NCBI GenBank assembly: GCA_937146805.1
Contig: CAKZRR010000017.1
Span: 1-64,000, forward strand
Direction of reading: 5' to 3'
DNA length: 64,000 bases
Source of the DNA: an uncultured Owenweeksia sp.
Lineage (GTDB): Bacteria; Bacteroidota; Bacteroidia; Flavobacteriales; Schleiferiaceae
Shown here one piece after another: positions 51,748 through 60,591 of the stretch. The position numbers and the translations under genes are program-made. The notes below the pieces were generated by a model. It did no database searches. It had not been told where the DNA came from and worked only from the letters and a program-made list of their open reading frames with translations. Every line of letters begins with the position of its first letter. Positions within the stretch are counted from its first letter, which is position 1.

Positions 51748-52264
51748 AGGCAGACCGAGCCAAAGGGCTAATGTTGCCTGCTCTATCTCTAAGCTCAAAG
51801 GTAAATTGAATAGAATCTGCGTTATTATTTTCAGGAAAAGCGAAGTATTCAAAAGGAAAGAAAATATCACCTTCTAAGGTTTTGTTTTGCCCTTCGGGCG
51901 TAAGGTTGGGAAGCACCGTGTGAAACAAAATACAATTGTTAGGCGGCTCTATAACCGCAGGTAAAACTTCAACATAGGCATTGTTTACCTTTTCATAATA
52001 ATGAATCAGTAAATCGTACGATTCAATTTCACACAGGCGATCTACATCAGCTACCTCCCTACCAATATCGCCATCACCATCATTAAAGTAGAGTTTCATT
52101 AAAATATTTCTACGATTATCCGTGGTGTCACCAACATATTCAAACTCATAACTGCGCCACTCAATGGTAGGTGTTTTCGAAAAGTTGTCCTTTTTTGCAC
52201 ATCCCTGCAAAATAAAAACGGCCATTGTGCCAAGCAGTGTTAATTTGCGAAAGTTATTGGGCAT
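51734..52264 (-). CDS. Lipoprotein with acidic GDGD motif, function unknown
   Basis: A 176-residue lipoprotein with signal peptide and lipobox FILQGC near residue 21. Mature part: WRSYEFEYVGDTTDNRRNIL, an acidic turn YFNDGDGDIGRE that could bind calcium, LCEIESYDLLIHYYEKVNN and a final QFTFELRDRAGNISPLARSA, suggesting one Ig-like beta-sandwich. Such lipoproteins are common but uncharacterised in Bacteroidetes. I chose the ATG at 52264 over a TTG at 52288. Its end overlaps the Na/Pi cotransporter gene by 14 bases on the opposite strand, and it diverges from the LuxE-family gene. Confidence 0.72.
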   Translation of the reverse strand: MPNNFRKLTLLGTMAVFILQGCAKKDNFSKTPTIEWRSYEFEYVGDTTDNRRNILMKLYFNDGDGDIGREVADVDRLCEIESYDLLIHYYEKVNNAYVEVLPAVIEPPNNCILFHTVLPNLTPEGQNKTLEGDIFFPFEYFAFPENNNADSIQFTFELRDRAGNISPLARSASIPL

Positions 52265-52305
52265 AGTTGTACAAATGTCTTTTTTCAATGAATAATGCGT
52301 AAACG

Positions 52306-53298
52306 TTGACCGAAAAGGAATATTTCAAAAATAATGTATTTGAGCCACATTCAGCGGAGCAATTTAATGAATTGGCTTTACGATTGTTTCTGTATCAAGC
52401 TAAAGGCAATCAGGTATATGCGCGCTACTTGGGTTATCTGGGTGTAAACCCAGATGAAATTAAAACGGTCGAGCAAATCCCCTTTTTACCCATATCGGCT
52501 TTTAAGAAGTATCCCGTGATTACAGGGGAGGCTGTTTCACCTCGCGTTTTTCGTAGTTCTGGTACTTCTAAATCGGGATTGAGCCAACATTTTGTAAGCG
52601 ATTTAGATGTGTATCACCAAGGCTGGCAGCAAGGCTTTAAATATTTTTATGGCTCGGTGGCCGATTACTGCGTGCTGGCATTGTTGCCATCCTATCTAGA
52701 GCGAAAAGATTCATCGCTGGTGTATATGGCCGAGCAAATGATAAATCAATCTAGCGACAGCGACAGCGCTTTTTACTTGGGCAATACAGAGGAATTGTAC
52801 GAGGTGCTTGGAAAAAAAATAAAGACTAATAAAAAAACGATACTACTTGGCGTAAGTTTTGCGTTATTGGATTTTGCGGATCAGTATCAGCTAAATTGCA
52901 ACCAAGTAATTATTATGGAAACCGGTGGAATGAAAGGCCGCAAAAAGGAAATGATACGCGGTGATTTACATTTTATATTGAAAAAGAAGTTGGGTGTAGA
53001 AACTATTCATTCCGAATATGGAATGACCGAGCTGTTATCGCAAGCTTATTCAAAAAGTGAAGGCAAGTTTCGCTGCCCTCCTTGGATGAATGTATATATT
53101 CGCCAAACAACCGATGCTTTTACACAGGCGCCTTTAGGAAAAACTGGAGGGCTCAACGTAATTGACTTGGCCAACTTCAATTCTTGCAGCTTTATCGAGA
53201 CACAGGATTTGGGTCGTAAACATAATGACGGCACTTTTGAAGTTTTGGGTAGATTTGACCACTCCGAAATACGCGGATGTAATTTAATGATTGATTGA
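52306..53298 (+). CDS. LuxE/acyl-protein synthetase family protein
   Basis: A 330-residue member of the adenylate-forming acyl-protein synthetase (LuxE) family. Motifs: QIPFLPISAFKKYPV, the P-loop-like FRSSGTSKSGLSQHF, METGGMKGRKKEM, HSEYGMTELLSQAY and FIETQDLGRK, matching the adenylation core. LuxE activates fatty acids for bioluminescence; in non-luminous Bacteroidetes the substrate is unknown. The start is a TTG at 52306, since a stop codon lies in frame six bases upstream at 52300. A short signal-peptide gene follows four bases downstream. Confidence 0.82.
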   Translation: MTEKEYFKNNVFEPHSAEQFNELALRLFLYQAKGNQVYARYLGYLGVNPDEIKTVEQIPFLPISAFKKYPVITGEAVSPRVFRSSGTSKSGLSQHFVSDLDVYHQGWQQGFKYFYGSVADYCVLALLPSYLERKDSSLVYMAEQMINQSSDSDSAFYLGNTEELYEVLGKKIKTNKKTILLGVSFALLDFADQYQLNCNQVIIMETGGMKGRKKEMIRGDLHFILKKKLGVETIHSEYGMTELLSQAYSKSEGKFRCPPWMNVYIRQTTDAFTQAPLGKTGGLNVIDLANFNSCSFIETQDLGRKHNDGTFEVLGRFDHSEIRGCNLMID

Positions 53299-53302
53299 AA
53301 TT

Positions 53303-54052
53303 ATGAAAACAACTATGCTAACTGCGCTTTTGGCGCTTTGCTTTTGGGCCACTGGCCAAATTTTAGAAGAAAATGCCGCCATACTCTCGGAGATACAAGG
53401 TGATAAGTTATTTGAACTTAATCAAGGGGAGAAATTATATAGCTATACTCAAGATGATGGCTGGTACAAAGTAAGTAAAGAGGTTTTTGTGTATGAAGAT
53501 GAGCAGGTGGATGAAGAGTATATAATGGCGGGCACTGAGCTCAGAAACAAGGAAGGCGATGTAATTGGTAAAGCCGTTACAAATGTAGAAGTAAGCGATG
53601 GAAGGATTGAAGATGTTTTTAGAGGCAAAAACAAGTTTAAGGCTGTAATAGAAGGGTATGTTTTTAAAACAAAAATTGCCGATGGCACCATTGAAGAGGA
53701 CATCGTTGAGCAACTGTTAACTCTTAAAAATCGAACGGAGCAACAAGCCGGTTTCAAAAAGTTGTTTAAGGAATACCAATATGAAGAGCGCAAATTTGAA
53801 GGCTTCACTGTATTTGCTTCACGGGAAGTAAATCGCAGTATTTACGATGACAAAAGTTTTAGGGTAATATTGGTTTTTAGAGGCGAGAGCCCTTATGCGG
53901 TGGTTACCAACAAGCATGTGGTAAAAGCAGAAAAAGTAAAGCTGGAGTGGGAAGATGATGATTACCGCGCCATTTACTTTTCAAAGCCTACGGCTAAGCA
54001 GGCAGAGCTGGTTCAAGATAAAATATTGTACACCTACGTAGGATTGGAATAG
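53303..54052 (+). CDS. Secreted protein, function unknown
   Basis: A 249-residue protein with a signal peptide (MKTTMLTALLALCFWATGQ). Mature part is acidic and rich in beta strands and charged helices: GDKLFELNQGEKLYSYTQDD, EYIMAGTELRNKEGDVIGKA, GKNKFKAVIEGYVFKTKIAD and SFRVILVFRGESPYAVVTNK. One segment (KLYSYTQDDGWYKVSKEVFV) resembles an SH3-like fold, but weakly. I recognise no family. The ATG at 53303 sits just after the LuxE-family stop and gives the best signal peptide; the two genes are probably co-transcribed. It ends four bases before the convergent DUF900 gene. Confidence 0.7.
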   Translation: MKTTMLTALLALCFWATGQILEENAAILSEIQGDKLFELNQGEKLYSYTQDDGWYKVSKEVFVYEDEQVDEEYIMAGTELRNKEGDVIGKAVTNVEVSDGRIEDVFRGKNKFKAVIEGYVFKTKIADGTIEEDIVEQLLTLKNRTEQQAGFKKLFKEYQYEERKFEGFTVFASREVNRSIYDDKSFRVILVFRGESPYAVVTNKHVVKAEKVKLEWEDDDYRAIYFSKPTAKQAELVQDKILYTYVGLE

Positions 54053-54055
54053 CCG

Positions 54056-55192
54056 CTAGGTCATTACCCATTCCCTGTTTTGAGCATTTCGTTTTCTGTT
54101 TCGTTGGGGGTTATCAAAGCTGTGATCGTTTATGGTTTGCCAAATATCACGGTTTACCGTAGCCCATAAATAATAGCTATGCTCTACCAGCCCTTTTACA
54201 ATTGGACTGCAATCAATTTGATGCACTTTGTTATGTACCAAGGCAGGGTGTGCATTACCAACTTGGCCAAGTTTATCGGTAAGACTTTTGGTGTATTTAG
54301 AGATATACATAGCCACGTCTCCTTGGTTGTAGTAAACAGATACATTATTACCCATTTCATGTAGGCGCGCCATTCCATCACCCCCTTCCAAAACATGGTC
54401 GTTTACATCGGCAGCACATAAAAATATACTTTTAAAAATGCGAGGCAATTTTTGTCCAGGCAAGTAGCCAATAACTTTATCCTCGAGAGCCTTTTGCAGT
54501 AGATAGTTTCCCATACTGTGGCATAAAAGATGGAGGTTGTTACCACACAAAAGTCTTTTTTCATTGTCCGCATTTTGATGCAGTGTAGCCAAAAAATCTT
54601 GTAGTTTAAGCAAGGCTCGCCCCACGGCCTTCCCCGAGTCTCGGGCGTCTGTTCTATCGGATTTATAGGCAGCGTAAGGCATCATACTTCCATTAGATGG
54701 CCAACTAAATAAAACTACCTTCACCTTTTTAGTACCTTCTACGTTTTGCGAGTTTAACATAAACTCTAAAGCTAAAGCGCTGCCAACAGCTTCATCCCAG
54801 CTTACGTTGTAGCCATGAATGTAAACCACCACATCGGTGGCATCCATCATATACGTTTTAAGGTCAAAAAAGAATTGAGTAGAAGCATTGTCTTCCGAAC
54901 TGATAGGAGCGTTGGCGCTAGCCGTAAAATCAGGGTAGGCTTTTATTATACCCTTTTTGCTTTGTTTACAAAAGTATGAGCTAAGCGCTTCGCCATCTCC
55001 GGTGCGTCCATTTTTAAAAACGTGGTTTAAGTGCTTTTTTAGTTTTCCTTCATCTAGGGTAACGGTAACCTGACCAAAGCGTAAATTTTGATGGCCATCG
55101 CTGCTAAATCTTTCACCGTATGTTTTAGGTGTCCATTGTTGTTTCCCTTCATGTTTTCGGTTGGTGGCAAAAAATAGGTTGGCGGTTTTCAT
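54056..55192 (-). CDS. DUF900-family alpha/beta hydrolase
   Basis: A 378-residue predicted hydrolase of the alpha/beta fold. VVVYIHGYNVSWDEAVGSAL forms the oxyanion-hole region, VVLFSWPSNGSMMPYAAYKS a conserved DUF900 segment, and LHLLCHSMGNYLLQKAL holds the nucleophile Ser in a C-H-S-M-G elbow near residue 235. A catalytic Asp in FLCAADVNDHVLE and a late His (ALVHNKVHQID) are plausible partners. No signal peptide, so probably cytoplasmic. I start it at the ATG at 55192, because MKTANLFFATNRKHEG begins the conserved domain. Upstream of it on the same strand lies the HTH-Fic gene, 97 bases away. Confidence 0.83.
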   Translation of the reverse strand: MKTANLFFATNRKHEGKQQWTPKTYGERFSSDGHQNLRFGQVTVTLDEGKLKKHLNHVFKNGRTGDGEALSSYFCKQSKKGIIKAYPDFTASANAPISSEDNASTQFFFDLKTYMMDATDVVVYIHGYNVSWDEAVGSALALEFMLNSQNVEGTKKVKVVLFSWPSNGSMMPYAAYKSDRTDARDSGKAVGRALLKLQDFLATLHQNADNEKRLLCGNNLHLLCHSMGNYLLQKALEDKVIGYLPGQKLPRIFKSIFLCAADVNDHVLEGGDGMARLHEMGNNVSVYYNQGDVAMYISKYTKSLTDKLGQVGNAHPALVHNKVHQIDCSPIVKGLVEHSYYLWATVNRDIWQTINDHSFDNPQRNRKRNAQNREWVMT

Positions 55193-55289
55193 GATTGTTT
55201 TTTTGATTAAATGCAATGCAACCAAGGTAGGTATAAATGTTTGCCGTAAAAAATAAGCCATAGGCCGCCTATTAAGGTGGCCTACGGCA

Positions 55290-56357
55290 TTATACGAGCT
55301 TAAGGTGTTCCTCTAAACTTTGTTTTACAGCATTGGTAATAAGTTCGTAAAAGGGAGCGGTATTGGCATCAACTTGTACAGCTTCTAACGCTTTGTAGTA
55401 GGCCATTCTACTTTTTACATTACCTTTTAATATGGCAATTTCATAACCATGGCGCAGTAAAATCAAATTCATAAGTAGGCGCGCAGTACGTCCATTACCA
55501 TCTATAAACGGATGGATAGTTACCAGTCTTTCGTGCATTTCGGCAGCCAGCAGCACGGGATGCATTTGCAGTTTTTCCTTTTCGTAAAACAAGAAAAGAT
55601 CTTCCATTAATTTAGGAACCAAGTAAGGCTCAGGTGGTAGGTGACTGCTACCTCCTATACGAACAGGCACTTGACGGTAAACGCCCGCATTTTTCCTGTC
55701 AATACCTTTTAAAACTAAATGATGTATTTGCTTTAATCGGTACTCGTTCAACTCTAATTTACGGTTTACCAAATCGGTAACAAATTCAATAGCCTCATCA
55801 TGATTTATGGCCTCCAAATGTTCTTGCATAGTTTTTCCACTTATGGTGAGTCCCTCATGAATCACCAAATAGGTTTCTTGCAAACTCAAAGTACACCCTT
55901 CTATTCGGTTGCTTTCATAAGTGTACTCTACTGCAAAGGATTCATTGAGTTTTTGAAGTTGCACTCCTTTTGATGGTTTACTTTCTTGCCATTGCATTTG
56001 CAGCGTATCTATGTGTTGCAGTTGTTTTTTAAGCGCCTTTGAAACAGGTAGTGACTCTACAGATTTAGGACCTTGTAGATATTCAATACGACTCTCCATT
56101 ACGGCTAGTACCTCGGGTGCTAAGCTAGGGTATGGATTAAGTACGCTCGCTACTTTATCCGCTAGCCAAGTTTTTAGTAAATCGGCTGTGGGTGTTTTTA
56201 GCAAGTGAGCCATAGTTTTTACTTGTTGTTCGGTAGCGGTGCGTTCATCACGTTCAATGCGGCTCAGCAAGCTAGGGTCTATTCCTAGTTGCTGTGCAAG
56301 CTCCTTTAGGTTATAGCCAGAGGCTAACCGAAGGGTTTTTAAAGTGTTTCCAAACAT
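55290..56357 (-). CDS. HTH-Fic protein, predicted AMP-transferase
   Basis: A 355-residue protein combining an XRE-type helix-turn-helix (about 1-62, FGNTLKTLRLASGYNLKELA, QQLGIDPSLLSRIERDERTA) with a Fic domain. The Fic motif HPFIDGNGRTARLLMN (near 265) is complete, and an inhibitory-helix motif SNRIEG near residue 152 (the S/T-x-x-x-E-G/N pattern) precedes it, marking a class II, self-inhibited Fic. Fic enzymes usually transfer AMP from ATP onto target proteins. The HTH at the N-terminus suggests self-regulated expression. No antitoxin-like partner is adjacent. ATG at 56357 preferred over a TTG at 56366. Confidence 0.9.
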   Translation of the reverse strand: MFGNTLKTLRLASGYNLKELAQQLGIDPSLLSRIERDERTATEQQVKTMAHLLKTPTADLLKTWLADKVASVLNPYPSLAPEVLAVMESRIEYLQGPKSVESLPVSKALKKQLQHIDTLQMQWQESKPSKGVQLQKLNESFAVEYTYESNRIEGCTLSLQETYLVIHEGLTISGKTMQEHLEAINHDEAIEFVTDLVNRKLELNEYRLKQIHHLVLKGIDRKNAGVYRQVPVRIGGSSHLPPEPYLVPKLMEDLFLFYEKEKLQMHPVLLAAEMHERLVTIHPFIDGNGRTARLLMNLILLRHGYEIAILKGNVKSRMAYYKALEAVQVDANTAPFYELITNAVKQSLEEHLKLV

Positions 56358-56450
56358 GATTGACAAAATTTAGCATGACAAAAATAGTCATTTATTATTG
56401 GAAATAAAAGCCAGCTTCCAAAATAAAATCGGAAGCTGGCTTTAGGCTGT

Positions 56451-57731
56451 TTAAATGGCTCGTATTAGGAAGTAGTTTTTCTTCCCTTTTTGAGCGAGTA
56501 TCAACTCGTTGGCAATTAGGTCTGAAGCATCTATACTTTTTTCCAAGTTTACTTTCGTTTTATTAATGGCAAATCCATTTCCTTGAATCATTTTACGTGC
56601 TTCACCTTTAGAGCTAAAAATGGGACAGTTACTGGCGGCAAACTCAATAACGGGGATGCCTACTTCCAGATCGGCTCTGTTTACCTCAAATTGGGGTACT
56701 CCACTAAATACAGCCAATAGTGTTTTCTGATCCAACTCTCTAAGTGCGTCTTCGGTAGCCTTACCAAAAAGTATATCTGTTGCTTTTTGAGCTTGTTCTA
56801 AATCATGTTGAGAGTGTACTCGTGCGGTAATTTCTTCGGCCAAAGCCTTTTGCAATTGTCTTAGGTGCGGCTCGTTACGGTGTGTTTCTATTAGTTGCTC
56901 AATTTCTTCGCGACTTTTCAAAGAAAATATTTTCATGTAATTTTCCGAATCTTCATCCGCTGCGTTTAACCAAAATTGGTAAAATTCGTAAGGCGTTGTT
57001 TTTTCAGGGTCAAGCCAGATATTTCCACTAGCTGATTTTCCAAACTTACTACCATCTGATTTTTTGATTAAAGGAGTGGTAATGGCAAAAGCTTCGCTGC
57101 CACCCTTTCTCCTAATAAGTTCTGTTCCAGTGGTAATATTTCCCCATTGATCGCTGCCACCCATTTGCAGTTTTACCTGTAAAGATTTGTTGAGATGGTA
57201 AAAATCGTAGCCTTGTACCAGCTGGTAGCTAAACTCAGTAAACGACATGCCGTTTTCCAATCGGTTTTTAACCGAGTCTTTGGCCAGCATATAGTTTACG
57301 GTGATGTGCTTACCTACATCTCGGATAAATCCTAAAAAGTCTAATTCCTTAAACCAATCGTAATTATTAACTATCTCAGCCGAGTTATCGCCACAATCAA
57401 AGTTCAAAAACTTTTCGAGCTGTGCTTTTTGGCAAGATAAGTTGTGATTCAAAATTTCTTCGGATAAAAGGTTACGCTCTTCTGATTTTCCAGATGGATC
57501 ACCTACCATACCTGTAGCGCCTCCTACCAAGGCATAAGGTTTATGACCTGAGCGTTGAAAATGTACCAACGTCATTATTTGTACTAGGTTGCCAACTCCC
57601 AACGAATCGGCTGTTGGGTCAAAACCAATGTAACCCGAAACCATTTCTTTTTTAAGCAACTCCTCCGTTCCCGGCATGATATCATGGAGCATACCACGCC
57701 ATTTCAATTCTTCTACAAAACTTTTATTCAT
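56451..57731 (-). CDS. tyrS: Tyrosyl-tRNA synthetase
   Basis: A 426-residue class I aminoacyl-tRNA synthetase that charges tRNA-Tyr. It has the HIGH-equivalent loop ([20 protein letters not shown] region), [15 protein letters not shown], the tyrosine-binding [14 protein letters not shown] and [20 protein letters not shown], and the KMSKS-type loop KFGKSASGN. The C-terminus has an S4-like RNA-binding domain ([20 protein letters not shown]). Normal length for the bacterial enzyme. A promoter with both boxes precedes it. It diverges from the epimerase gene. Confidence 0.96.
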   Translation of the reverse strand: MNKSFVEELKWRGMLHDIMPGTEELLKKEMVSGYIGFDPTADSLGVGNLVQIMTLVHFQRSGHKPYALVGGATGMVGDPSGKSEERNLLSEEILNHNLSCQKAQLEKFLNFDCGDNSAEIVNNYDWFKELDFLGFIRDVGKHITVNYMLAKDSVKNRLENGMSFTEFSYQLVQGYDFYHLNKSLQVKLQMGGSDQWGNITTGTELIRRKGGSEAFAITTPLIKKSDGSKFGKSASGNIWLDPEKTTPYEFYQFWLNAADEDSENYMKIFSLKSREEIEQLIETHRNEPHLRQLQKALAEEITARVHSQHDLEQAQKATDILFGKATEDALRELDQKTLLAVFSGVPQFEVNRADLEVGIPVIEFAASNCPIFSSKGEARKMIQGNGFAINKTKVNLEKSIDASDLIANELILAQKGKKNYFLIRAI

Positions 57732-57759
57732 GAGGTTATAACTTAACTAGGATTAGCTG

Positions 57760-57790
57760 CAAAAATATAACTTCGCCAAGGCTAAACAAA
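57760..57790 (-). promoter_or_regulatory. Promoter of tyrS
   Basis: On the minus strand TTTG (57787-57790), 19 bases, then TATTTTTG (57760-57767), a full match. The ATG is about 28 bases downstream. Confidence 0.55.
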
Positions 57791-57803
57791 CAAGGCACGT
57801 GCA

Positions 57804-58826
57804 TTGAGTAAAACTATTTTAGTTACAGGAGGAACAGGGCTTTTAGGAGCTCATTTACTATACCACTTGTGTAGCCAAGGGCACATGGTAAAAGCTACTA
57901 AAAGAGCTAGTTCGAGCTTAGATTTGGTTCAAAAGATATTTGCGTATTATCAATCTGCTGATCAAAGTTTTTTGAAAAATATTGAATGGCAGGAGGTTGA
58001 ATTAGATGATGTATTGGCTTTAAGTGAAGCTTTAGAGGATGTTAATTACCTCTATCATTGCGCGGCCACCGTATCATTTAATCCGCGGAAGCGGAAACAA
58101 CTTACCCAAAATGTAGAAATAACGAGCTGTGTAGTAAATGCAGCTTTAGCGGCAAAAGTGGATAAGTTGGTGCATGTAAGTAGCGTGGCAGCTTTAGGCA
58201 GAGCCAAGCAAGGGAGTTTGATTGATGAATCGAGCCAATGGACCAGTAGTACAGAAAATTCGGTGTATGCTGAAAGTAAGTACTGGGCCGAGTTGGAAGT
58301 TTGGCGCGGTATGGAAGAAGGCTTGAACGCGGTAATTGTAAACCCTTGCATTATTTTAGGCCCAGGACCCTGGAGTAGCGGCAGCACGGCTATTTTTGGA
58401 AAGGTGGCTAAAGGTTTTAAGTTTTACACGCATGGCGAAAATGCCTATGTAGATGCCCGTGATGTGAGTAGAGCCATGCACCTTTTAATGGAGAGTACTA
58501 TTAGCCATAATCGATTTGTATTGGCCGCGGAAAACTGGAGTTACCGAAAAATGTTTGGGCGAATAGCCAAGGCGATTGGAGCTAAAGAACCTACCGTTTT
58601 AGCTAAACCTTGGATGGGGAAAATAGTATGGCGAATTGAAAAGTGGCGCAGCTTTTTGCTAGGTTCTGACCCTATGATTACGAAAGAAACGGCCAAAACC
58701 GCTCATCAAGTAAATAGGTACAATGGCTCAAAAATTTGTGAGGCCGTAAACTTTAGGTATCGAGGTTTAGAAGAAACGGTAGAAGATATTGCTGGTTTTT
58801 ATAAAGAGGAGCATAAACTATCGTAG
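57804..58826 (+). CDS. NAD-dependent epimerase/dehydratase family protein
   Basis: A 340-residue extended short-chain dehydrogenase. Rossmann motif TILVTGGTGLLGAHLL, the catalytic Ser in HVSSVAALG and the Y-x-x-x-K in VYAESKYWAE are present, so it should bind NAD(P). The substrate is uncertain; related flavobacterial proteins are annotated as nucleoside-sugar epimerases or 3-beta-HSD-like. The start is a TTG at 57804; no in-frame ATG precedes the glycine-rich loop. The 3' end overlaps the DUF4296 gene by nine bases on the opposite strand. Confidence 0.87.
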   Translation: MSKTILVTGGTGLLGAHLLYHLCSQGHMVKATKRASSSLDLVQKIFAYYQSADQSFLKNIEWQEVELDDVLALSEALEDVNYLYHCAATVSFNPRKRKQLTQNVEITSCVVNAALAAKVDKLVHVSSVAALGRAKQGSLIDESSQWTSSTENSVYAESKYWAELEVWRGMEEGLNAVIVNPCIILGPGPWSSGSTAIFGKVAKGFKFYTHGENAYVDARDVSRAMHLLMESTISHNRFVLAAENWSYRKMFGRIAKAIGAKEPTVLAKPWMGKIVWRIEKWRSFLLGSDPMITKETAKTAHQVNRYNGSKICEAVNFRYRGLEETVEDIAGFYKEEHKLS

Positions 58827-59246
58827 GCTGTCTTGTAATCTTTTTTTGAGTTGCTGATTAGCAGGATTATTGTTGATTAATTCGGCATCCTCATTGGGGT
58901 CTGCCAATGGAGTGCGGGGCGGGGCTTGTTCAATAATACTTAAAGTATCAAGTACATCACGATACAACTCTTCCATTAAACCAGGGTGAGCGGCATAAAA
59001 GGAATAACTGCTGTCAAAGCGCGCTTTGCTAATGCCATATTTGGTGTAAATCTTATCGTAGTACATCCCCAAGCTGCGTTTGTCGCCAATAATTTTTTGA
59101 CCCATTTTAGCGCCTTCTACTAAGTGTACATCGGTTAAAACCAGCACCATAGAATCGTTAGAAATAACATGAGATGGAACTTCAACACTAGGGCGACCAC
59201 CACAGGCCGTAAGTAGGCCAAGAGCCAAAATTACTTTAACGTGCAA
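58818..59246 (-). CDS. DUF4296-family lipoprotein
   Basis: About 142 residues with signal peptide MHVKVILALGLLTAC and a lipobox Cys near 15. The body matches the DUF4296 pattern: MVLVLTDVHLVEGAK, YYDKIYTKYGISKARFDSSY and YRDVLDTLSIIEQ. It is helical and of unknown role. I propose the TTG at 59246 as start, which leaves an 11-base overlap with the dihydroorotase stop; a longer frame to 59285 would disrupt the signal peptide. This gene commonly follows pyrC in Bacteroidetes, as here. Confidence 0.8.
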   Translation of the reverse strand: MHVKVILALGLLTACGGRPSVEVPSHVISNDSMVLVLTDVHLVEGAKMGQKIIGDKRSLGMYYDKIYTKYGISKARFDSSYSFYAAHPGLMEELYRDVLDTLSIIEQAPPRTPLADPNEDAELINNNPANQQLKKRLQDSLR

Positions 59247-60573
59247 ACTCAAGACGCTCACCAATATTGGGGTTAAACTTGCCATTATCGTACACCAATT
59301 TTCCGTTTACAAAAGTGTGTGTTACTCTCGATTTAAACGTAAAATCCTCGAAAGGAGACCAAGCACATTGGTACAGAATATTTTCTTTACTCACACGCCA
59401 AGGTTGCGAAGGATCAATCAAAACAATATCAGCGAAATAGCCTTCTCGTATGTATCCACGGTTTTTAATGTTAAAAACTTCGGCAGGATTATGACACATT
59501 TTTTGAACCATTTGTTCAATATCAAATTCGTCATTTCTAACAAACTCCATTATGGCTGGTAAGGCGTGTTGTACCAAGGGGCCACCACTGGGTGCTTTGG
59601 TATATACTTGTTGCTTTTCGGCCAATGTATGTGGTGCATGGTCCGTAGCAATTACATCTATCTTACCTTCTTTAACGGCTTTCCAAATGGCAGTTCTATC
59701 GGTGCTTTCTTTTACCGCAGGGTTCCATTTAATAAGGGTTCCCATTTCGTTGTAATCTTCGGCACTAAACCAAAGGTGATGTACGCAGGCTTCGGCTGTA
59801 ATTCTTTTTTTAGAGAGCGGTTCTGTACTAAAAAGTTCCGCTTCCTCAGCTGTGCTAATATGAAATACGTGTAAGCGCGTATTGTGCTTTTTGGCCAAGT
59901 TTACCGCCAAGGTGGTTGATTTTAAGCAGGCTTCTCGGCTACGAATATCGGGGTGAAACTCTATAGGAATATCATCTCCATATCGATCTTTATATTGCTC
60001 AAAGTTAAAGGTGATGGTTTGCTCATCCTCACAGTGAGTAATTACGGGAACGGGACTTTCGCTAAAAATTTTGTTTAAAGCGTTTTCCTCATCTACCAAC
60101 ATATTGCCCGTGCTGCTGCCCATAAAAACCTTAACACCTGGTATTTTGGTGGGATCTACTTTTTTTATTTCGTCAATATTGTCATTGGTGGCTCCCAAAT
60201 TAAAGGCATAATTAGCCCATGATGATTGCGCAGCAATGGCGTATTTGTCTTCTAAAAGTTCAAGAGTAACAGCAGCAGGTTTGGTATTGGGCTGTTCTAT
60301 AAAAGAGGTAATACCTCCCGCAATAGCGGCCTTCGACTCACTAGCGATAGTGCCCTTTTTGGTAAGGCCAGGCTCTCTAAAGTGCACTTGATCGTCAATT
60401 ACACCAGGTATCAAAAACTTACCTTGTGCATCTATTAAAACGGTATCGCTGTTAACTTGGCTTAAGTTGGATTCAATTTTAGAAATCAAGTTGTTTTCGA
60501 TTAGCACATCGCTTTCAAAAACCTTCCCTTCATTCACAATCCTGGCATTTTTTATCAGGACTCTACTCATCAT
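59236..60573 (-). CDS. pyrC: Dihydroorotase
   Basis: A 445-residue amidohydrolase catalysing ring closure of carbamoyl-aspartate in pyrimidine synthesis. Motifs: GVIDDQVHFREPGLTKKGTI at the first metal site (the usual H-x-H reads Q-x-H, which I recall as common in this phylum), VFMGSSTGNMLVDEE, VITHCEDEQT, LHVFHISTAEEAEL and DVIATDHAPHT with the catalytic Asp. KCGGPLVQ-type SGGPLVQHALPAIMEF follows. The ATG pair at 60568-60573 fits the domain start. It sits in an operon between the DPM1-like gene (18-base gap) and the DUF4296 lipoprotein. Confidence 0.94.
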   Translation of the reverse strand: MMSRVLIKNARIVNEGKVFESDVLIENNLISKIESNLSQVNSDTVLIDAQGKFLIPGVIDDQVHFREPGLTKKGTIASESKAAIAGGITSFIEQPNTKPAAVTLELLEDKYAIAAQSSWANYAFNLGATNDNIDEIKKVDPTKIPGVKVFMGSSTGNMLVDEENALNKIFSESPVPVITHCEDEQTITFNFEQYKDRYGDDIPIEFHPDIRSREACLKSTTLAVNLAKKHNTRLHVFHISTAEEAELFSTEPLSKKRITAEACVHHLWFSAEDYNEMGTLIKWNPAVKESTDRTAIWKAVKEGKIDVIATDHAPHTLAEKQQVYTKAPSGGPLVQHALPAIMEFVRNDEFDIEQMVQKMCHNPAEVFNIKNRGYIREGYFADIVLIDPSQPWRVSKENILYQCAWSPFEDFTFKSRVTHTFVNGKLVYDNGKFNPNIGERLEFAR

Positions 60574-60591
60574 TCTCTAAAATTAAAAAAA

